Shown: piece after piece, positions 7,795 to 16,566 of the stretch | Position numbering within the stretch: position 1 is the stretch's first letter | How the letters are laid out: every line of letters begins with the position of its first letter | Source: Labrenzia sp. THAF82 | GTDB lineage: Bacteria; Pseudomonadota; Alphaproteobacteria; Rhizobiales; Stappiaceae | Direction: 5' to 3' | Assembly (NCBI RefSeq): GCF_009363435.1 | Contig: NZ_CP045354.1 | Span: 5,112,501 to 5,176,500, forward strand | Length of the DNA: 64,000 bases | Notes under the pieces: generated by a model | The model's input: only the letters and a program-made list of their open reading frames with translations | The model's database searches: none | Told to the model about the DNA's origin: nothing | Made by a program: the position numbers and the translations under genes

Positions 7795-8547
7795 TCAAAA
7801 CAGGTCCAGCTGGCTGTCATCCTTGGCAGGTTTTGACGGCTTGGGTTCTTCGGACCTCCCGGGCGCCAGAACCATCTCGTCTTCGCCGACAGGCCGCTGA
7901 ACGTCTTCATCGTCATTGACGACCTTGTTCACCCGCGTTGAAACAGGATCAGCGACCAGAAAGTCATCCTCAACCGGAACCAGAAGTTTCTTCGCCTCAC
8001 GCACATCCACATTGGCCGTATCGAGCCACACATCAAAAACCTCCGGCTTCAGAATGGCGGGCATTCGATGATGAATGCCAGACATCATCCGATTGGATTG
8101 CATGGTCAGGATTGCACCGCTGTCCATGTCGCCACCATCGGGGTCTGACCAGGTATCCCAAAGACCTGCAAATGCCATGAGATCGCCTTTGGCAGGGTGG
8201 ATCCAATAAGGTTGCTTGCCTTCCGGGGTTCTGCGCCATTCATAAAAACCTGACGCCGGGATCAGGCAACGGTGATGCCTCATCGCTGCGCGGAACGAAG
8301 GTTTTTCCGCTGCTGTCTCTGCCCTTGCGTTGATCAGCAGCGTAAAGCTTGCGGGATCCTTGACCCAGGACGGTATCAGTCCCCAACGCAAAAGGTGAAA
8401 CCGACGCTTCCCGAAGTCCTGGCGGACGATCGCCAGTGGTTGAGTTGGTGCAATGTTGTATCGAGGTGGAAAGTTCGGCTGGTCCAAATATTCAAAAAAA
8501 CTCCGAACGGCGTCCGGCGGCGTAGTGAGGGCAAGTCGGCCGCACAT
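7795..8547 (-). CDS. SOS response-associated peptidase (SRAP/YedK/HMCES family)
   Basis: A 250-residue SRAP protein, the family that crosslinks covalently to abasic sites in single-stranded DNA through its N-terminal cysteine. The invariant MCGR start (Cys2 after Met removal), Asn73 in LLINARAET, Glu103 in SGFYEW and His160 in GIHHRMP are all present, so it should be active. The C-terminal 40 residues are a charged, Pro/Lys-rich tail ending in SQLDLF. QLDLF matches the bacterial sliding-clamp-binding pentapeptide QL(S/D)LF exactly, which suggests recruitment to the replication fork. It is divergent from the unknown gene at 8673. No LexA-type box is obvious in the 125-base gap. Confidence 0.92.
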   Translation of the reverse strand: MCGRLALTTPPDAVRSFFEYLDQPNFPPRYNIAPTQPLAIVRQDFGKRRFHLLRWGLIPSWVKDPASFTLLINARAETAAEKPSFRAAMRHHRCLIPASGFYEWRRTPEGKQPYWIHPAKGDLMAFAGLWDTWSDPDGGDMDSGAILTMQSNRMMSGIHHRMPAILKPEVFDVWLDTANVDVREAKKLLVPVEDDFLVADPVSTRVNKVVNDDEDVQRPVGEDEMVLAPGRSEEPKPSKPAKDDSQLDLF

Positions 8548-8672
8548 TTTAGGTATCCCCTATCCGGAAGCGGTTCGTGTTCAAAACACGGCGCTACAAG
8601 TTGATGCCAAGTTAGGCAATTGGAAACAAAAAAGAAGTAGTCTGAGCATCAAGTCAATAACGGGGGTCGGGT

Positions 8673-9185
8673 ATGGAGTGTTTGGATCCAGTTTTGGGCG
8701 CCGGGGAGCTGGCAGCCGAAAGGCTGGAACAGGCGAATATCAATCCCCAGACTGGTTTGGCCACGGACTATCTCAATCATTTCAACGAAGTGATGATGTT
8801 GCTGGAAATGCTTCCGGCTATGCCTGATTGCGCCGAAGATGTTCTTGATTGGGAACCCCTGGACTATGAAGGTCATTTCGAAAACTCGACCTTCAAGGAC
8901 AAGAACCTGGCCATTGCGGCCTATCACGCCGCGCCCAATTACCTGCGTGAGCATCTGGAAGCACAGGTCGCAGACATCAACAACCTGGTGGGTGAAATAC
9001 AGAGTCAGCTGCGCGAAGCGGCAGACCCTGCCGCTGTTGCCGCAGAAATCGCGGATAGAGCGACCCATGAGATCAAACCTCTGATATCTGTTGCCGGTGC
9101 GGTGATCCACGGTCATGTTGAGCCAGAAGCAACCCAACATGAAGGCGACGGTGCTCAGGCGGAAATTGACGCCCTGTTCGCCTGA
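8673..9185 (+). CDS. Conserved hypothetical protein, mostly helical
   Basis: A 170-residue soluble acidic protein with no signal peptide or membrane segment. It looks mostly alpha-helical, with an aromatic/acidic centre (LDWEPLDYEGHFE) and a coiled-coil-prone stretch HLEAQVADINNLVGEIQSQL at about 100-120. I do not recognise a family with known function, though it reads like a conserved alphaproteobacterial protein. A Nudix gene starts 26 bases after its stop on the same strand, so the two may be cotranscribed. Possible partners are unknown. Confidence 0.65.
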   Translation: MECLDPVLGAGELAAERLEQANINPQTGLATDYLNHFNEVMMLLEMLPAMPDCAEDVLDWEPLDYEGHFENSTFKDKNLAIAAYHAAPNYLREHLEAQVADINNLVGEIQSQLREAADPAAVAAEIADRATHEIKPLISVAGAVIHGHVEPEATQHEGDGAQAEIDALFA

Positions 9186-9211
9186 TCCTATTTACAGTCT
9201 CAGGCCATTGA

Positions 9212-9634
9212 ATGTCCCGGTTCTATCCAGATGCGCCCCGTGTCGGTGTCAGTGTATTGTGCCTTAAAGATAACAAGGCCCTCATGATCAAGCGCGGCAA
9301 GGAGCCTTATCTCGGCCATTGGAGCCTTCCCGGCGGTCTTGTTGAATTGGGCGAGACCCTGAAACAAGCTGCCGCAAGAGAACTGCTTGAAGAAACCGGT
9401 GTTCAAGCCGCTCTTGGGGAACCGGTTGAGACTTTCGACTCCATTGACCGGGACGAGCACGGAAAGGTGGTGACTCATTTCATCCTGACAGTCTTCCGTG
9501 GCAGCTATCTCTCCGGATCGGCGCTCGCCGGTGACGACGCCGCTGATGTTGCGTGGGTTCACACCGATGATCTGGAAAACAGACCGACAACGCCCGGTAC
9601 GCCGGAACGAATACGGCGGCTGATGCTGGTCTGA
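9212..9634 (+). CDS. Nudix hydrolase
   Basis: A 140-residue single-domain Nudix protein, hydrolysing a nucleoside diphosphate linked to some moiety X. The Nudix box is complete, running from GGLVELGET through AARELLEETGV, with the GX5EX7REUXEEXGU spacing and metal-binding Glu residues. The N-terminal strand RVGVSVLCLKDNKALMIKRG is typical of small MutT/ADP-ribose-type enzymes. Substrate cannot be told from the sequence. It starts 26 bases after the unknown gene at 8673 and is probably in the same transcript. Confidence 0.88.
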   Translation: MSRFYPDAPRVGVSVLCLKDNKALMIKRGKEPYLGHWSLPGGLVELGETLKQAAARELLEETGVQAALGEPVETFDSIDRDEHGKVVTHFILTVFRGSYLSGSALAGDDAADVAWVHTDDLENRPTTPGTPERIRRLMLV

Positions 9635-9741
9635 CGTTCTGCCCACGCGCTTCACGCAGCTTTGCAGTGACTGTGATTCCATTTCCGCTGAAAAATATCG
9701 GACGATGGCGCGGAACCAACTTGCGTCTCGGAGACACGACC

Positions 9742-10770
9742 ATGTGGCCATTTGGAACTACTGGAGCAACGCTCCTGCGATCCATGACACTTGTCAGCCT
9801 TCTCGCCCTCACCTTTGCCAGTTCAGGTCATGCCAGTCCTGAACGATGGCAGCGGGGCGGTTTTACCACCGACTTTTCAAAATCCACCGTCGACTTCAAA
9901 GACATCTTTTCCGGCGGTCCACCGAAAGACGGTATACCGTCGATCGATGAGCCGCGATTTGAATCGGCCAGTTCGATAACCTGGCTGGACGGCAGGGAAC
10001 CGGTGATCCGTCTGGAACACGGTGACGTTGTTAAGGCCTATCCGCTGCAGATCCTCATCTGGCACGAAATTGTCAATGATCGCATCGGCGATCTCCCGGT
10101 TGCGGTTACATATTGTCCACTCTGCAACTCCTCCATTGTTTTCGACCGCAGGCTTGATGGCGAACTGCTGGACTTCGGAACAACCGGTCTTTTGCGCAAT
10201 TCCGACCTTGTTATGTATGACCGCCAATCCGAGACATGGTGGCAGCAGTTTACGGGCGAAGGAATTGTAGGGACGCATGCCGGCCGGGAGCTGAAAATGA
10301 TCCCATCGCGGGTCGTTGCCTTTGCAGACTTCAAGGAAGCACATCCGAATGCCGAGGTCCTTGCACGGCCCGTACCTGCAAGACGCAACTATGGCCACAA
10401 TCCCTATCTCGGGTATGACAGCCGCTCTGCGCCTTATCCGCTCTATAAAGGCGATCTGCCGGACAATATAAATCCGATGGCAAGGGTGGTGATCCTCCAT
10501 GACGGCGACACGCTTTTTGCGGCAACTCTGGAGCATATCCGCCAGAACGGAACGCTTGAGTTTGCAGATAACGTATCGCTGCGCTGGACAGGTGAAGTTT
10601 CCTCTATCCTGGACAAAGGCAAAACCGATGCGGGCCGCGCGGTCGGTTCTGTTGAAGCTGTGAAGACCTCAGGGGCCGATGAAGTGCCGCTTGTTCATGA
10701 CGTGACTTTCGCCTTCGTGGTGCACGCCTTTCACCCTCAACTGCCAATTCTTGGGATCAAATCACCATAG
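9742..10770 (+). CDS. DUF3179 domain-containing exported protein
   Basis: A 342-residue exported protein. The ATG at 9742 has GGAG eight bases upstream and gives a signal peptide (SMTLVSLLALTFASSGHAS); the longer frame from 9667 would bury it. The body is a DUF3179 domain with the characteristic ARPV-type segment, ITWLDGREPVIRL, YPLQILIWHEIVND, and TYCPLCNSSIVFDR containing a CPLC cysteine pair that could bind metal or form a disulfide. No function is established for DUF3179 to my knowledge. It follows the Nudix gene by about 110 bases and precedes the TIGR02301 gene by 38. Confidence 0.82.
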   Translation: MWPFGTTGATLLRSMTLVSLLALTFASSGHASPERWQRGGFTTDFSKSTVDFKDIFSGGPPKDGIPSIDEPRFESASSITWLDGREPVIRLEHGDVVKAYPLQILIWHEIVNDRIGDLPVAVTYCPLCNSSIVFDRRLDGELLDFGTTGLLRNSDLVMYDRQSETWWQQFTGEGIVGTHAGRELKMIPSRVVAFADFKEAHPNAEVLARPVPARRNYGHNPYLGYDSRSAPYPLYKGDLPDNINPMARVVILHDGDTLFAATLEHIRQNGTLEFADNVSLRWTGEVSSILDKGKTDAGRAVGSVEAVKTSGADEVPLVHDVTFAFVVHAFHPQLPILGIKSP

Positions 10771-10808
10771 CGCTTGCAGCAGGCAGCTCACTTGCGCATG
10801 ATCCGCTC

Positions 10809-11219
10809 ATGAAGAACGGATGCAAGCGATTTGCCTCGGCCCGTGCCGCCCTTTTTGCGATTCTATTGCTGTCGTTACCTTCAGAAGTTGTATTGGCGCA
10901 GGAGAGTTCTCTTGACGAGCCGCCGTTCGAGCAGCAGTTGATGCGCTTGTCTGAAATCTTCGGTGCGCTTCATTTTCTCAGGCCGTTGTGCGGTGAAAAT
11001 GACACCCCGAGCTGGCGGGACCAGATGGAAGACTTTCTGGACGCTGAAACGCTGGACGAAAACCGACGCCGACGCTTTATCGAACGTTTTAACCAAGGTT
11101 ATCGTGGCTTTTCAGTTGCTTACCGGGACTGCACAGACGCTGCGCGTATCGCAATGGGACAGTACCTGAGCGAAGGCGAAACAATTATCACCGACGTCAC
11201 CAGTCGATACGGCCGATAA
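10809..11219 (+). CDS. TIGR02301 family exported protein
   Basis: A 136-residue periplasmic protein with a clear signal peptide (RAALFAILLLSLPSEVVLAQ) and a mature part rich in charged helices. The core LMRLSEIFGALHFLRPLCG and the pattern FIERFNQGYRGFSVAYRDC match what I know as the TIGR02301 family, found mainly in Rhizobiales. Two cysteines, in RPLCGEN and YRDCTDA, may form a disulfide. Role unknown. It may be cotranscribed with the DUF3179 gene 38 bases upstream. Confidence 0.75.
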   Translation: MKNGCKRFASARAALFAILLLSLPSEVVLAQESSLDEPPFEQQLMRLSEIFGALHFLRPLCGENDTPSWRDQMEDFLDAETLDENRRRRFIERFNQGYRGFSVAYRDCTDAARIAMGQYLSEGETIITDVTSRYGR

Positions 11220-11408
11220 TTCCACAGAAAACTTTCAAAAGTTACGACTTCGTAAACCTTTTCCATCAAATTTGTGGGTGGACGTTAAGTTTGCGTTCAC
11301 GGTTACTTATCAGCGCGGTACGCCGTGCTAGGATCGAAACACAAGATTCGGGGCAGGAACACGCTGGGGTTGTTACGCAGCGTACGGAGAGAACCGGTAA
11401 GGAAGCGA

Positions 11409-11681
11409 ATGATAAACGACGATTATGCTGATGCGGCAATGGAAGCCGAATTTGCCGAAGACGAAGACATCAGGCGTGCTGCTCTGGGCTTCATTTCCGA
11501 CGCATGGGCAGAAGCCATTGCCAATGGTGTCGACGCAGACGCAGTCGCGCATGCGGCGATGTTCACAGCCCTCGCGGATCTCGTTGCCGCCTATGGTGAA
11601 GATGCTGTTGCAAAGCTTGCCGAAGGACTGCCGGATCGCATCCTGCAAGGCGACTATACTGTGAACCGCGTCCTTCAATAG
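11409..11681 (+). CDS. Small acidic conserved hypothetical protein
   Basis: A 90-residue acidic, Ala-rich, probably all-helical cytoplasmic protein. The ATG at 11409 is preceded by AAGGAAGCGA, a good ribosome-binding site; an upstream extension to 11325 has basic, atypical residues and no site. The segments IRRAALGFISDAWAEAI and VAHAAMFTALADLV resemble small uncharacterised alphaproteobacterial proteins. No function can be given. A bidirectional terminator follows directly. Confidence 0.6.
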   Translation: MINDDYADAAMEAEFAEDEDIRRAALGFISDAWAEAIANGVDADAVAHAAMFTALADLVAAYGEDAVAKLAEGLPDRILQGDYTVNRVLQ

Positions 11682-11701
11682 TCCGCCTGAGATTGAAGAC
11701 G

Positions 11702-11728
11702 AAAAAGGCCGGATTGTCCGGCCTTTTT
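11702..11728. terminator. Bidirectional intrinsic terminator
   Basis: Twelve-base perfect arms AAAAAGGCCGGA and TCCGGCCTTTTT with a three-base loop. A-tract and T-tract flank both sides, so it can serve the plus-strand gene ending at 11681 and the minus-strand lysE-family gene ending at 11756. Confidence 0.9.
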
Positions 11729-11755
11729 GATTCAGTCTCTCTTTCGCAAATACCC

Positions 11756-12394
11756 TTATCCGAAAGCGTCGAGCGCCAGGTTTGCGTAAAGCAGCAGCCC
11801 GAACGCGATCAGCAGAACGCCCGCGATGTGGTTCACCCGATCAAGCCACTTGTCATCGATGGCGTGTCTGAAGTGGGAGACCGTTGCCGATATGAATACC
11901 CACCATGACGTTGCCCCTGCTGCCACACCGGCGACCATAATCAATGCACCGACATGATCACCATGCTGTGGCCGCCAGTCGCCCAGGCTGCCGAAGATAA
12001 AAATAAACGCCAGAATTGCCCCTGGATTGGTGATCGCCATAAAAAACGCGGCCGTGGCATCTCCGAGAAATCCTCTTTCGAACCCGTTGCCCTTGTTGTT
12101 CAGGTGCGGATGGGTGTGCCAGATCTTGAAGCCGAATATGATCAGCAGTGCTCCGCCGACAAGCTCGATCAGGCCTGATTGACCCTTAATGAAATTGATG
12201 ACCGCGGACACACCGAAAATGGCGGCAGCTGCGTAAATCGTATCGGCCACAACAGCACCAAGGCCAACAAAGACGCCTTGGCGAAAGCCGCTGTGAACAG
12301 CATGCTGGATCGCCATGATGTTGACTGGGCCGACGGGCGCTGTTGTGAGTATGCCGACAACAAACCCTATCAGCGCATATTCAAAAAATGACAC
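11756..12394 (-). CDS. LysE family transporter
   Basis: A 212-residue inner-membrane exporter of the LysE/RhtB superfamily, which exports amino acids or related solutes. Six hydrophobic segments are visible. The N-terminus has the family signature TAPVGPVNIMAIQ in the first helix-loop and a middle His-rich loop (WHTHPHLNNKG). I chose the GTG at 12394 because it puts the first membrane helix (SFFEYALIGFVVGIL) at the N-terminus and gives the usual family length. The longer TTG-started frame adds 50 residues of unlikely, Cys/Trp/Arg-rich sequence. Substrate unknown. Confidence 0.82.
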   Translation of the reverse strand: MSFFEYALIGFVVGILTTAPVGPVNIMAIQHAVHSGFRQGVFVGLGAVVADTIYAAAAIFGVSAVINFIKGQSGLIELVGGALLIIFGFKIWHTHPHLNNKGNGFERGFLGDATAAFFMAITNPGAILAFIFIFGSLGDWRPQHGDHVGALIMVAGVAAGATSWWVFISATVSHFRHAIDDKWLDRVNHIAGVLLIAFGLLLYANLALDAFG

Positions 12395-12576
12395 GACCGG
12401 TCTAACCCCCCAGACCACTGATCTCGCTATCGTGAAGATTGCACCTTTCGATAAAGGGCCGTCAGCTTCATGACAAGGCACGAGAAATTCACATTGGCGC
12501 TGTTTCCACATTCGCACGAATTGTTTAAGGAAAGGCCTAGTCAATTCGGGTAGGGCGGCATCGGGAGACAGTCACG

Positions 12577-13227
12577 ATGAGACGAATATTCTCGGCAACA
12601 GGGCTTGCCCTCTTCGCTGCCTTGGGTGCGAACGGCGCGATGGCGGCCAAGGCACTATCAGTGCAGACGGAAACCATACCAGTCACATCTGACACGCAGT
12701 CCGGCACGGCACCGCCCGACGCTCCGAAGGTCAAGGCAACCGAGGCAGACACAGATCTCCCTTTGCCGGAAGTCCTCTACAGCACAGACTACTTGCCAAA
12801 GCCTGTCGCGCGGATGCATTCACAACTGAAAGAAGCTGCGCTGCTTGGCGATATGAAACGCTTGCGCATGGTTCTTGAGAGCAACGAACTGCCGCCGACC
12901 CTCTCCTTTGGAGAGATCGGTGATCCGATCGAGTTTTTGAAACAGAGTTCAGGCGACGGCGAAGGTTTTGAAATTCTGGCCATCCTGGCCGACGTTCTGG
13001 ATGCGGGCTTCATACACGTCGACAAAGGCACGCCTCAGGAAATGTATGTCTGGCCCTATTTTGCCCGCTACCCGTTGCATGACCTCACACCGGAACAAAA
13101 GGTCGAGCTGTTCCGTATCGTGACAGCAGGTGACTTTGCCGAGATGCAGGAATTCGGAGCCTGGAGTTTCTATCGTGTCGGTATCGGCCCGGACGGTACG
13201 CTGCATTATTTCGTTGCAGGGGATTAA
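12577..13227 (+). CDS. Exported hypothetical protein
   Basis: A 216-residue protein with a signal peptide (MRRIFSATGLALFAALGANGAMAA), a Thr/Pro/Ala-rich linker to about residue 60, and a compact mature domain. The conserved-looking parts are helical (MHSQLKEAALLGDMKRLRMVL, similar in feel to an ankyrin-like helix pair) and the ending FYRVGIGPDGTLHYFVAGD. I do not recognise a functional family. The ATG at 12577 is preceded by GGGAGA at a suitable distance. It lies upstream of an MFS gene on the same strand with a gap of about 100 bases. Confidence 0.65.
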   Translation: MRRIFSATGLALFAALGANGAMAAKALSVQTETIPVTSDTQSGTAPPDAPKVKATEADTDLPLPEVLYSTDYLPKPVARMHSQLKEAALLGDMKRLRMVLESNELPPTLSFGEIGDPIEFLKQSSGDGEGFEILAILADVLDAGFIHVDKGTPQEMYVWPYFARYPLHDLTPEQKVELFRIVTAGDFAEMQEFGAWSFYRVGIGPDGTLHYFVAGD

Positions 13228-13327
13228 CTGAGAAACCCTTAAAAGGGTGACTTCACCACACGCTTTCCATGCGCCTTGTCCTTGGTCATACTCGCGCCTG
13301 TTCCTGCTATCGGCCACGAGGCACATA

Positions 13328-14662
13328 TTGGCTATAGAAACCGCAGATTATGAGCCGCAAAGCCGCGCCTCGCTTCTCCCGATACTCTCGGTGAATTTTG
13401 TCGGCACACTTGGATTTTCAATCGTTGTGCCGTTCATGGTTTTCCTCGTGGCCCAATGGGGTGGCAACGCCATCATTTATGGAGCGTTGGCTTCAACCTA
13501 TTCCGTGTTCCAGTTGATCGGAGCTCCTATTCTCGGAAGATGGTCTGACCAGGTCGGCCGGCGAAAGGTTCTGCTGCTCAGTCAACTTGGAACAATGCTG
13601 TCCTGGATCATTTTTCTGACTGCATTCGCAATGCCTGCAAGCTCACTCCTTGACGTCGACAATGCCCTTCTCGGACAATTCAGTCTGACACTGCCCCTGA
13701 TCATCCTGTTTCTTGCAAGAGCCGCTGATGGTCTTACGGGTGGCAATGTTTCTGTTGCCAATGCCTATCTGGCCGACATCACCGATGACGCGCACCGCAC
13801 CAAAGACTTTGGCAAGATGGCAATGTCGACAAATGCCGGTTTCATTCTGGGCCCCGCTTTGGCCGGTCTTCTGGGAGCAACCGTATTTGGCGAGATCGTG
13901 CCGGTGCTCGCGGCGCTGGCAATCTCGATCATTGCCAGCGCCCTCATTCTTCTTGGGCTGAAGGAAAGCCATGCCGAGGTCCTGAAATCCAAACCAGGCC
14001 TTCGCAACGCCTGCAAAGTGTTCGGACAAGACACAAAGGAAGTCTACCAACTAAAAGGCCGCGAGGAGACCTCGAACCGGGATATTCTTCGTCTGCCGCT
14101 GATGCCCGCACTTCTGACAGTCAACTTTCTGGTCATGCTGGGTTTCAGTTTCTTCTATATCGCGTTTCCGGTACACGCTGCGACACAACTCTCCTGGACG
14201 GTGACCGAGACCGGGGTTTTCTTCGCTGTCCTCAGCTTGTGGATGATGATCGTGCAGGGGCCCCTGCTCTCAAGAGTCTCAGGCTTGGTACCTCAGAATA
14301 TTCTGCTCCTGGTGGGTGGCCTGATACTTAGCCTCGGATTTATTTTGCTGTTCTGGGAAAGTTCGACCGCGATCTATCTTGCGGCCCTGTTGATTGCCGT
14401 TGGCAACGGACTGATGTGGCCAACCTTCACTGCGGTTCTGTCCGAATTCGCCGGAAGAAGGCTTCAAGGTGCTGTTCAGGGTTTTGCCAGCAGCCTTGGG
14501 GCCGCTGCCAGCATATTCGGCTTACTTGCAGGTGGCCTGCTCTACAATTGGGCCGGCGCCTGGGTCTTCCCGCTTGCCGCTGTTGTTATTGCAACTGCGG
14601 CCATGATTTCGGTCAGTTTCAGACGGGTCAACGAAAGTGGAGCTGAGGCTTCCAGTAAATGA
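13328..14662 (+). CDS. MFS transporter
   Basis: A roughly 444-residue, twelve-helix major facilitator of the drug:H+ antiporter/TCR-TET type. The first helix is SVNFVGTLGFSIVVPFMVFL, and motif A appears as GRWSDQVGRRKVLL in the loop between helices 2 and 3. The central loop (about residues 210-255) is long and charged. There is no ATG in a suitable place. The TTG at 13328 has GAGG about six bases upstream and gives a short N-terminus; the alternative GTG at 13247 would add 27 residues unlike other family members. Substrate unknown. Confidence 0.8.
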   Translation: MAIETADYEPQSRASLLPILSVNFVGTLGFSIVVPFMVFLVAQWGGNAIIYGALASTYSVFQLIGAPILGRWSDQVGRRKVLLLSQLGTMLSWIIFLTAFAMPASSLLDVDNALLGQFSLTLPLIILFLARAADGLTGGNVSVANAYLADITDDAHRTKDFGKMAMSTNAGFILGPALAGLLGATVFGEIVPVLAALAISIIASALILLGLKESHAEVLKSKPGLRNACKVFGQDTKEVYQLKGREETSNRDILRLPLMPALLTVNFLVMLGFSFFYIAFPVHAATQLSWTVTETGVFFAVLSLWMMIVQGPLLSRVSGLVPQNILLLVGGLILSLGFILLFWESSTAIYLAALLIAVGNGLMWPTFTAVLSEFAGRRLQGAVQGFASSLGAAASIFGLLAGGLLYNWAGAWVFPLAAVVIATAAMISVSFRRVNESGAEASSK

Positions 14663-14751
14663 AGCCGGATATTATCCGTTTAGATTCTCGCAAGTCTGCA
14701 AAGCTACGGGTGCCTCATCCCTTGCTTCATCGTCACAGCATTGACGAGACT

Positions 14752-15369
14752 TCAGTTTGCACGCGGCGAGAACAGTAGCTTCAGGTAGGTGCGCAACAAC
14801 ATGATTTGCTCCGAAGCACTGTTGTTCTCGCGAAGGGCCCGCTGAAGAACCAGCCCACCTTCGACAACGCTTGAAACCATGTCGCCGAGAGCGTCAAGGT
14901 TCACATCCTCGTTTGGCTGGTACACCAATGCAATCTCTTCGAACATGCCGCGGAAGCGCCGACGCCAGCTCAATATTGCCTGGCGGTTCAGCTCCCGGAC
15001 ACCGTTGTCGAACAGACGATCTTGATAAGCAGTCGCAGCGATTACGCAACCCGGATGGCCATTGGGCATATCTGCCAGCATCTCTGCCAACATTTTCAAA
15101 CCGATCAGCATTGAATGAAGCGGATCGTCGCTCAGTTCGCGCGCCCGGGCAAACAAGTCGTCATAAAGTGCGTCTTCAACAGCGATGTATCGTTCAAGCA
15201 TTGCGCGTGCCAACGCGTTCTTGTCCTTGAAGTGATAAAAAAAACCACCGCGGGATATCTGTGCGCCGGCAACGATCTCGTCGATCGACGTCGCCTCGAA
15301 GCCTTTTTCAAGCACTGCTGCTTCTGCAATATCCAGGATCCGGGTACGTGTGTCGGTTTTTTCGGTCAT
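14752..15369 (-). CDS. TetR/AcrR family transcriptional regulator
   Basis: A 205-residue repressor of the TetR type. The N-terminal DNA-binding domain reads ILDIAEAAVLEKGFEATSI, then the helix-turn-helix with ISRGGFFYHFKDKNALARAM. The C-terminal helices form the ligand and dimer domain. The ATG at 15369 has GGAAGGGG upstream, unlike a longer TTG-started frame. It is divergent from the homocysteine S-methyltransferase-like gene at 15555, so it may control that gene, itself, or the convergent MFS gene that ends 89 bases from its stop. I did not find a clear operator palindrome in the 185-base gap. Confidence 0.87.
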   Translation of the reverse strand: MTEKTDTRTRILDIAEAAVLEKGFEATSIDEIVAGAQISRGGFFYHFKDKNALARAMLERYIAVEDALYDDLFARARELSDDPLHSMLIGLKMLAEMLADMPNGHPGCVIAATAYQDRLFDNGVRELNRQAILSWRRRFRGMFEEIALVYQPNEDVNLDALGDMVSSVVEGGLVLQRALRENNSASEQIMLLRTYLKLLFSPRAN

Positions 15370-15554
15370 CTGCCCCTTCCCAACTGTACCGTGAGTCCAG
15401 TTCAAGCGTTTCCAACAGCTACCGCCGTGACATCAATCTTCCTTAACCATTGAAATTACTGCACAAAAATTATTTGAGCAACCTGACCACGCGACAACTA
15501 CCGACGGATCGGCGTGCCACATACTTCTTGTCCATCAAACAAAGGATGGAATAA

Positions 15555-16499
15555 ATGCGAATTCAATTACTTGCCGAGGCTGATCGTTTTTTCCTGACCG
15601 ACGGCGGACTTGAGACTTTCATGATTTTTGAAAAGGGCCATGAGCTCCCCTGCTTCTCCGCTGCTGTGCTGTTGGATACCGAAACCGGTCGAAATGACCT
15701 GACCGCGTATTATGAAACTTTCATTGATCTTGCCCGGACATCCGGTCGAGGGTTCGTTCTGGATGCACCCACCTGGCGGGCGGGTCTGGCCTGGGCAGGC
15801 CCCTTGCAAACATCCGTGGCAGAAGTCTTGGAGACCAACCGCCGCGCAGTTGAATTTGTGAGCGATATTCGCAACCGGCACGAAACGGAAGAACTGCCAA
15901 TTCTTATCAACGGTCTGATTGGCCCAAGCGGAGATGCCTATTCCACTTCGACCGAACTCACGGCAGAAGATGCGTTCATGATCCATGCACCGCAAATCCA
16001 TGCACTCGGGCGGGCCGGCGTGGACATGATCAGTGCAATGACGCTCACGCACTCAAGCGAAGCAATCGGGATTGCCCGAGCCGCACAAGAGATCGACGTA
16101 CCAGTTGCCATCGCGTTCACCCTGGAAACAGATGGCCGGTTGCCGTCTGGTCAACCTTTGGGAGAGGCTATCGAAGCTGTCGATCACGCCACCGATGCAG
16201 CACCGGTCTACTACATGATCAATTGCGCACATCCCGACCATTTTCAGCATGCACTCGACACCAAAGCAGCCTGGCTCGAGAGAATTGGCGGAGTTCGGGC
16301 GAATGCTTCGCGGCAAAGCCATGCAGAACTCGACGCAGCTGAAATCCTGGATGATGGCGATCCTGAGGAGCTCGGCCAGTTGAACCTTCAACTTCTCAAG
16401 ACGCTTCCCAATCTGTGTCTGATCGGAGGCTGTTGCGGTACCGACCATCGCCACGTCTCCTGTATCTCGAAACATGAGCTACTTCAGCCGGCAGCTTGA
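15555..16499 (+). CDS. Homocysteine S-methyltransferase family protein
   Basis: A 314-residue TIM-barrel protein of the homocysteine/selenocysteine methyltransferase family. The zinc ligands are all present: Cys in YYMINCAHP and the Cys pair in LIGGCCGTDHRH. The N-terminus FFLTDGGLETFMIF is the usual first strand, with the family's Gly-Gly-Leu-Glu. Family members transfer a methyl group from S-methylmethionine, betaine or similar donors to homocysteine; which donor is used here is open. A GNAT gene follows 67 bases downstream, and a TetR regulator is divergent upstream. Confidence 0.85.
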   Translation: MRIQLLAEADRFFLTDGGLETFMIFEKGHELPCFSAAVLLDTETGRNDLTAYYETFIDLARTSGRGFVLDAPTWRAGLAWAGPLQTSVAEVLETNRRAVEFVSDIRNRHETEELPILINGLIGPSGDAYSTSTELTAEDAFMIHAPQIHALGRAGVDMISAMTLTHSSEAIGIARAAQEIDVPVAIAFTLETDGRLPSGQPLGEAIEAVDHATDAAPVYYMINCAHPDHFQHALDTKAAWLERIGGVRANASRQSHAELDAAEILDDGDPEELGQLNLQLLKTLPNLCLIGGCCGTDHRHVSCISKHELLQPAA

Positions 16500-16566
16500 A
16501 TACGAGCCGAGCGCAACTGAAATTTTTTCAGCAATTTCAAACAACACTGACATACGGACACAAAAC

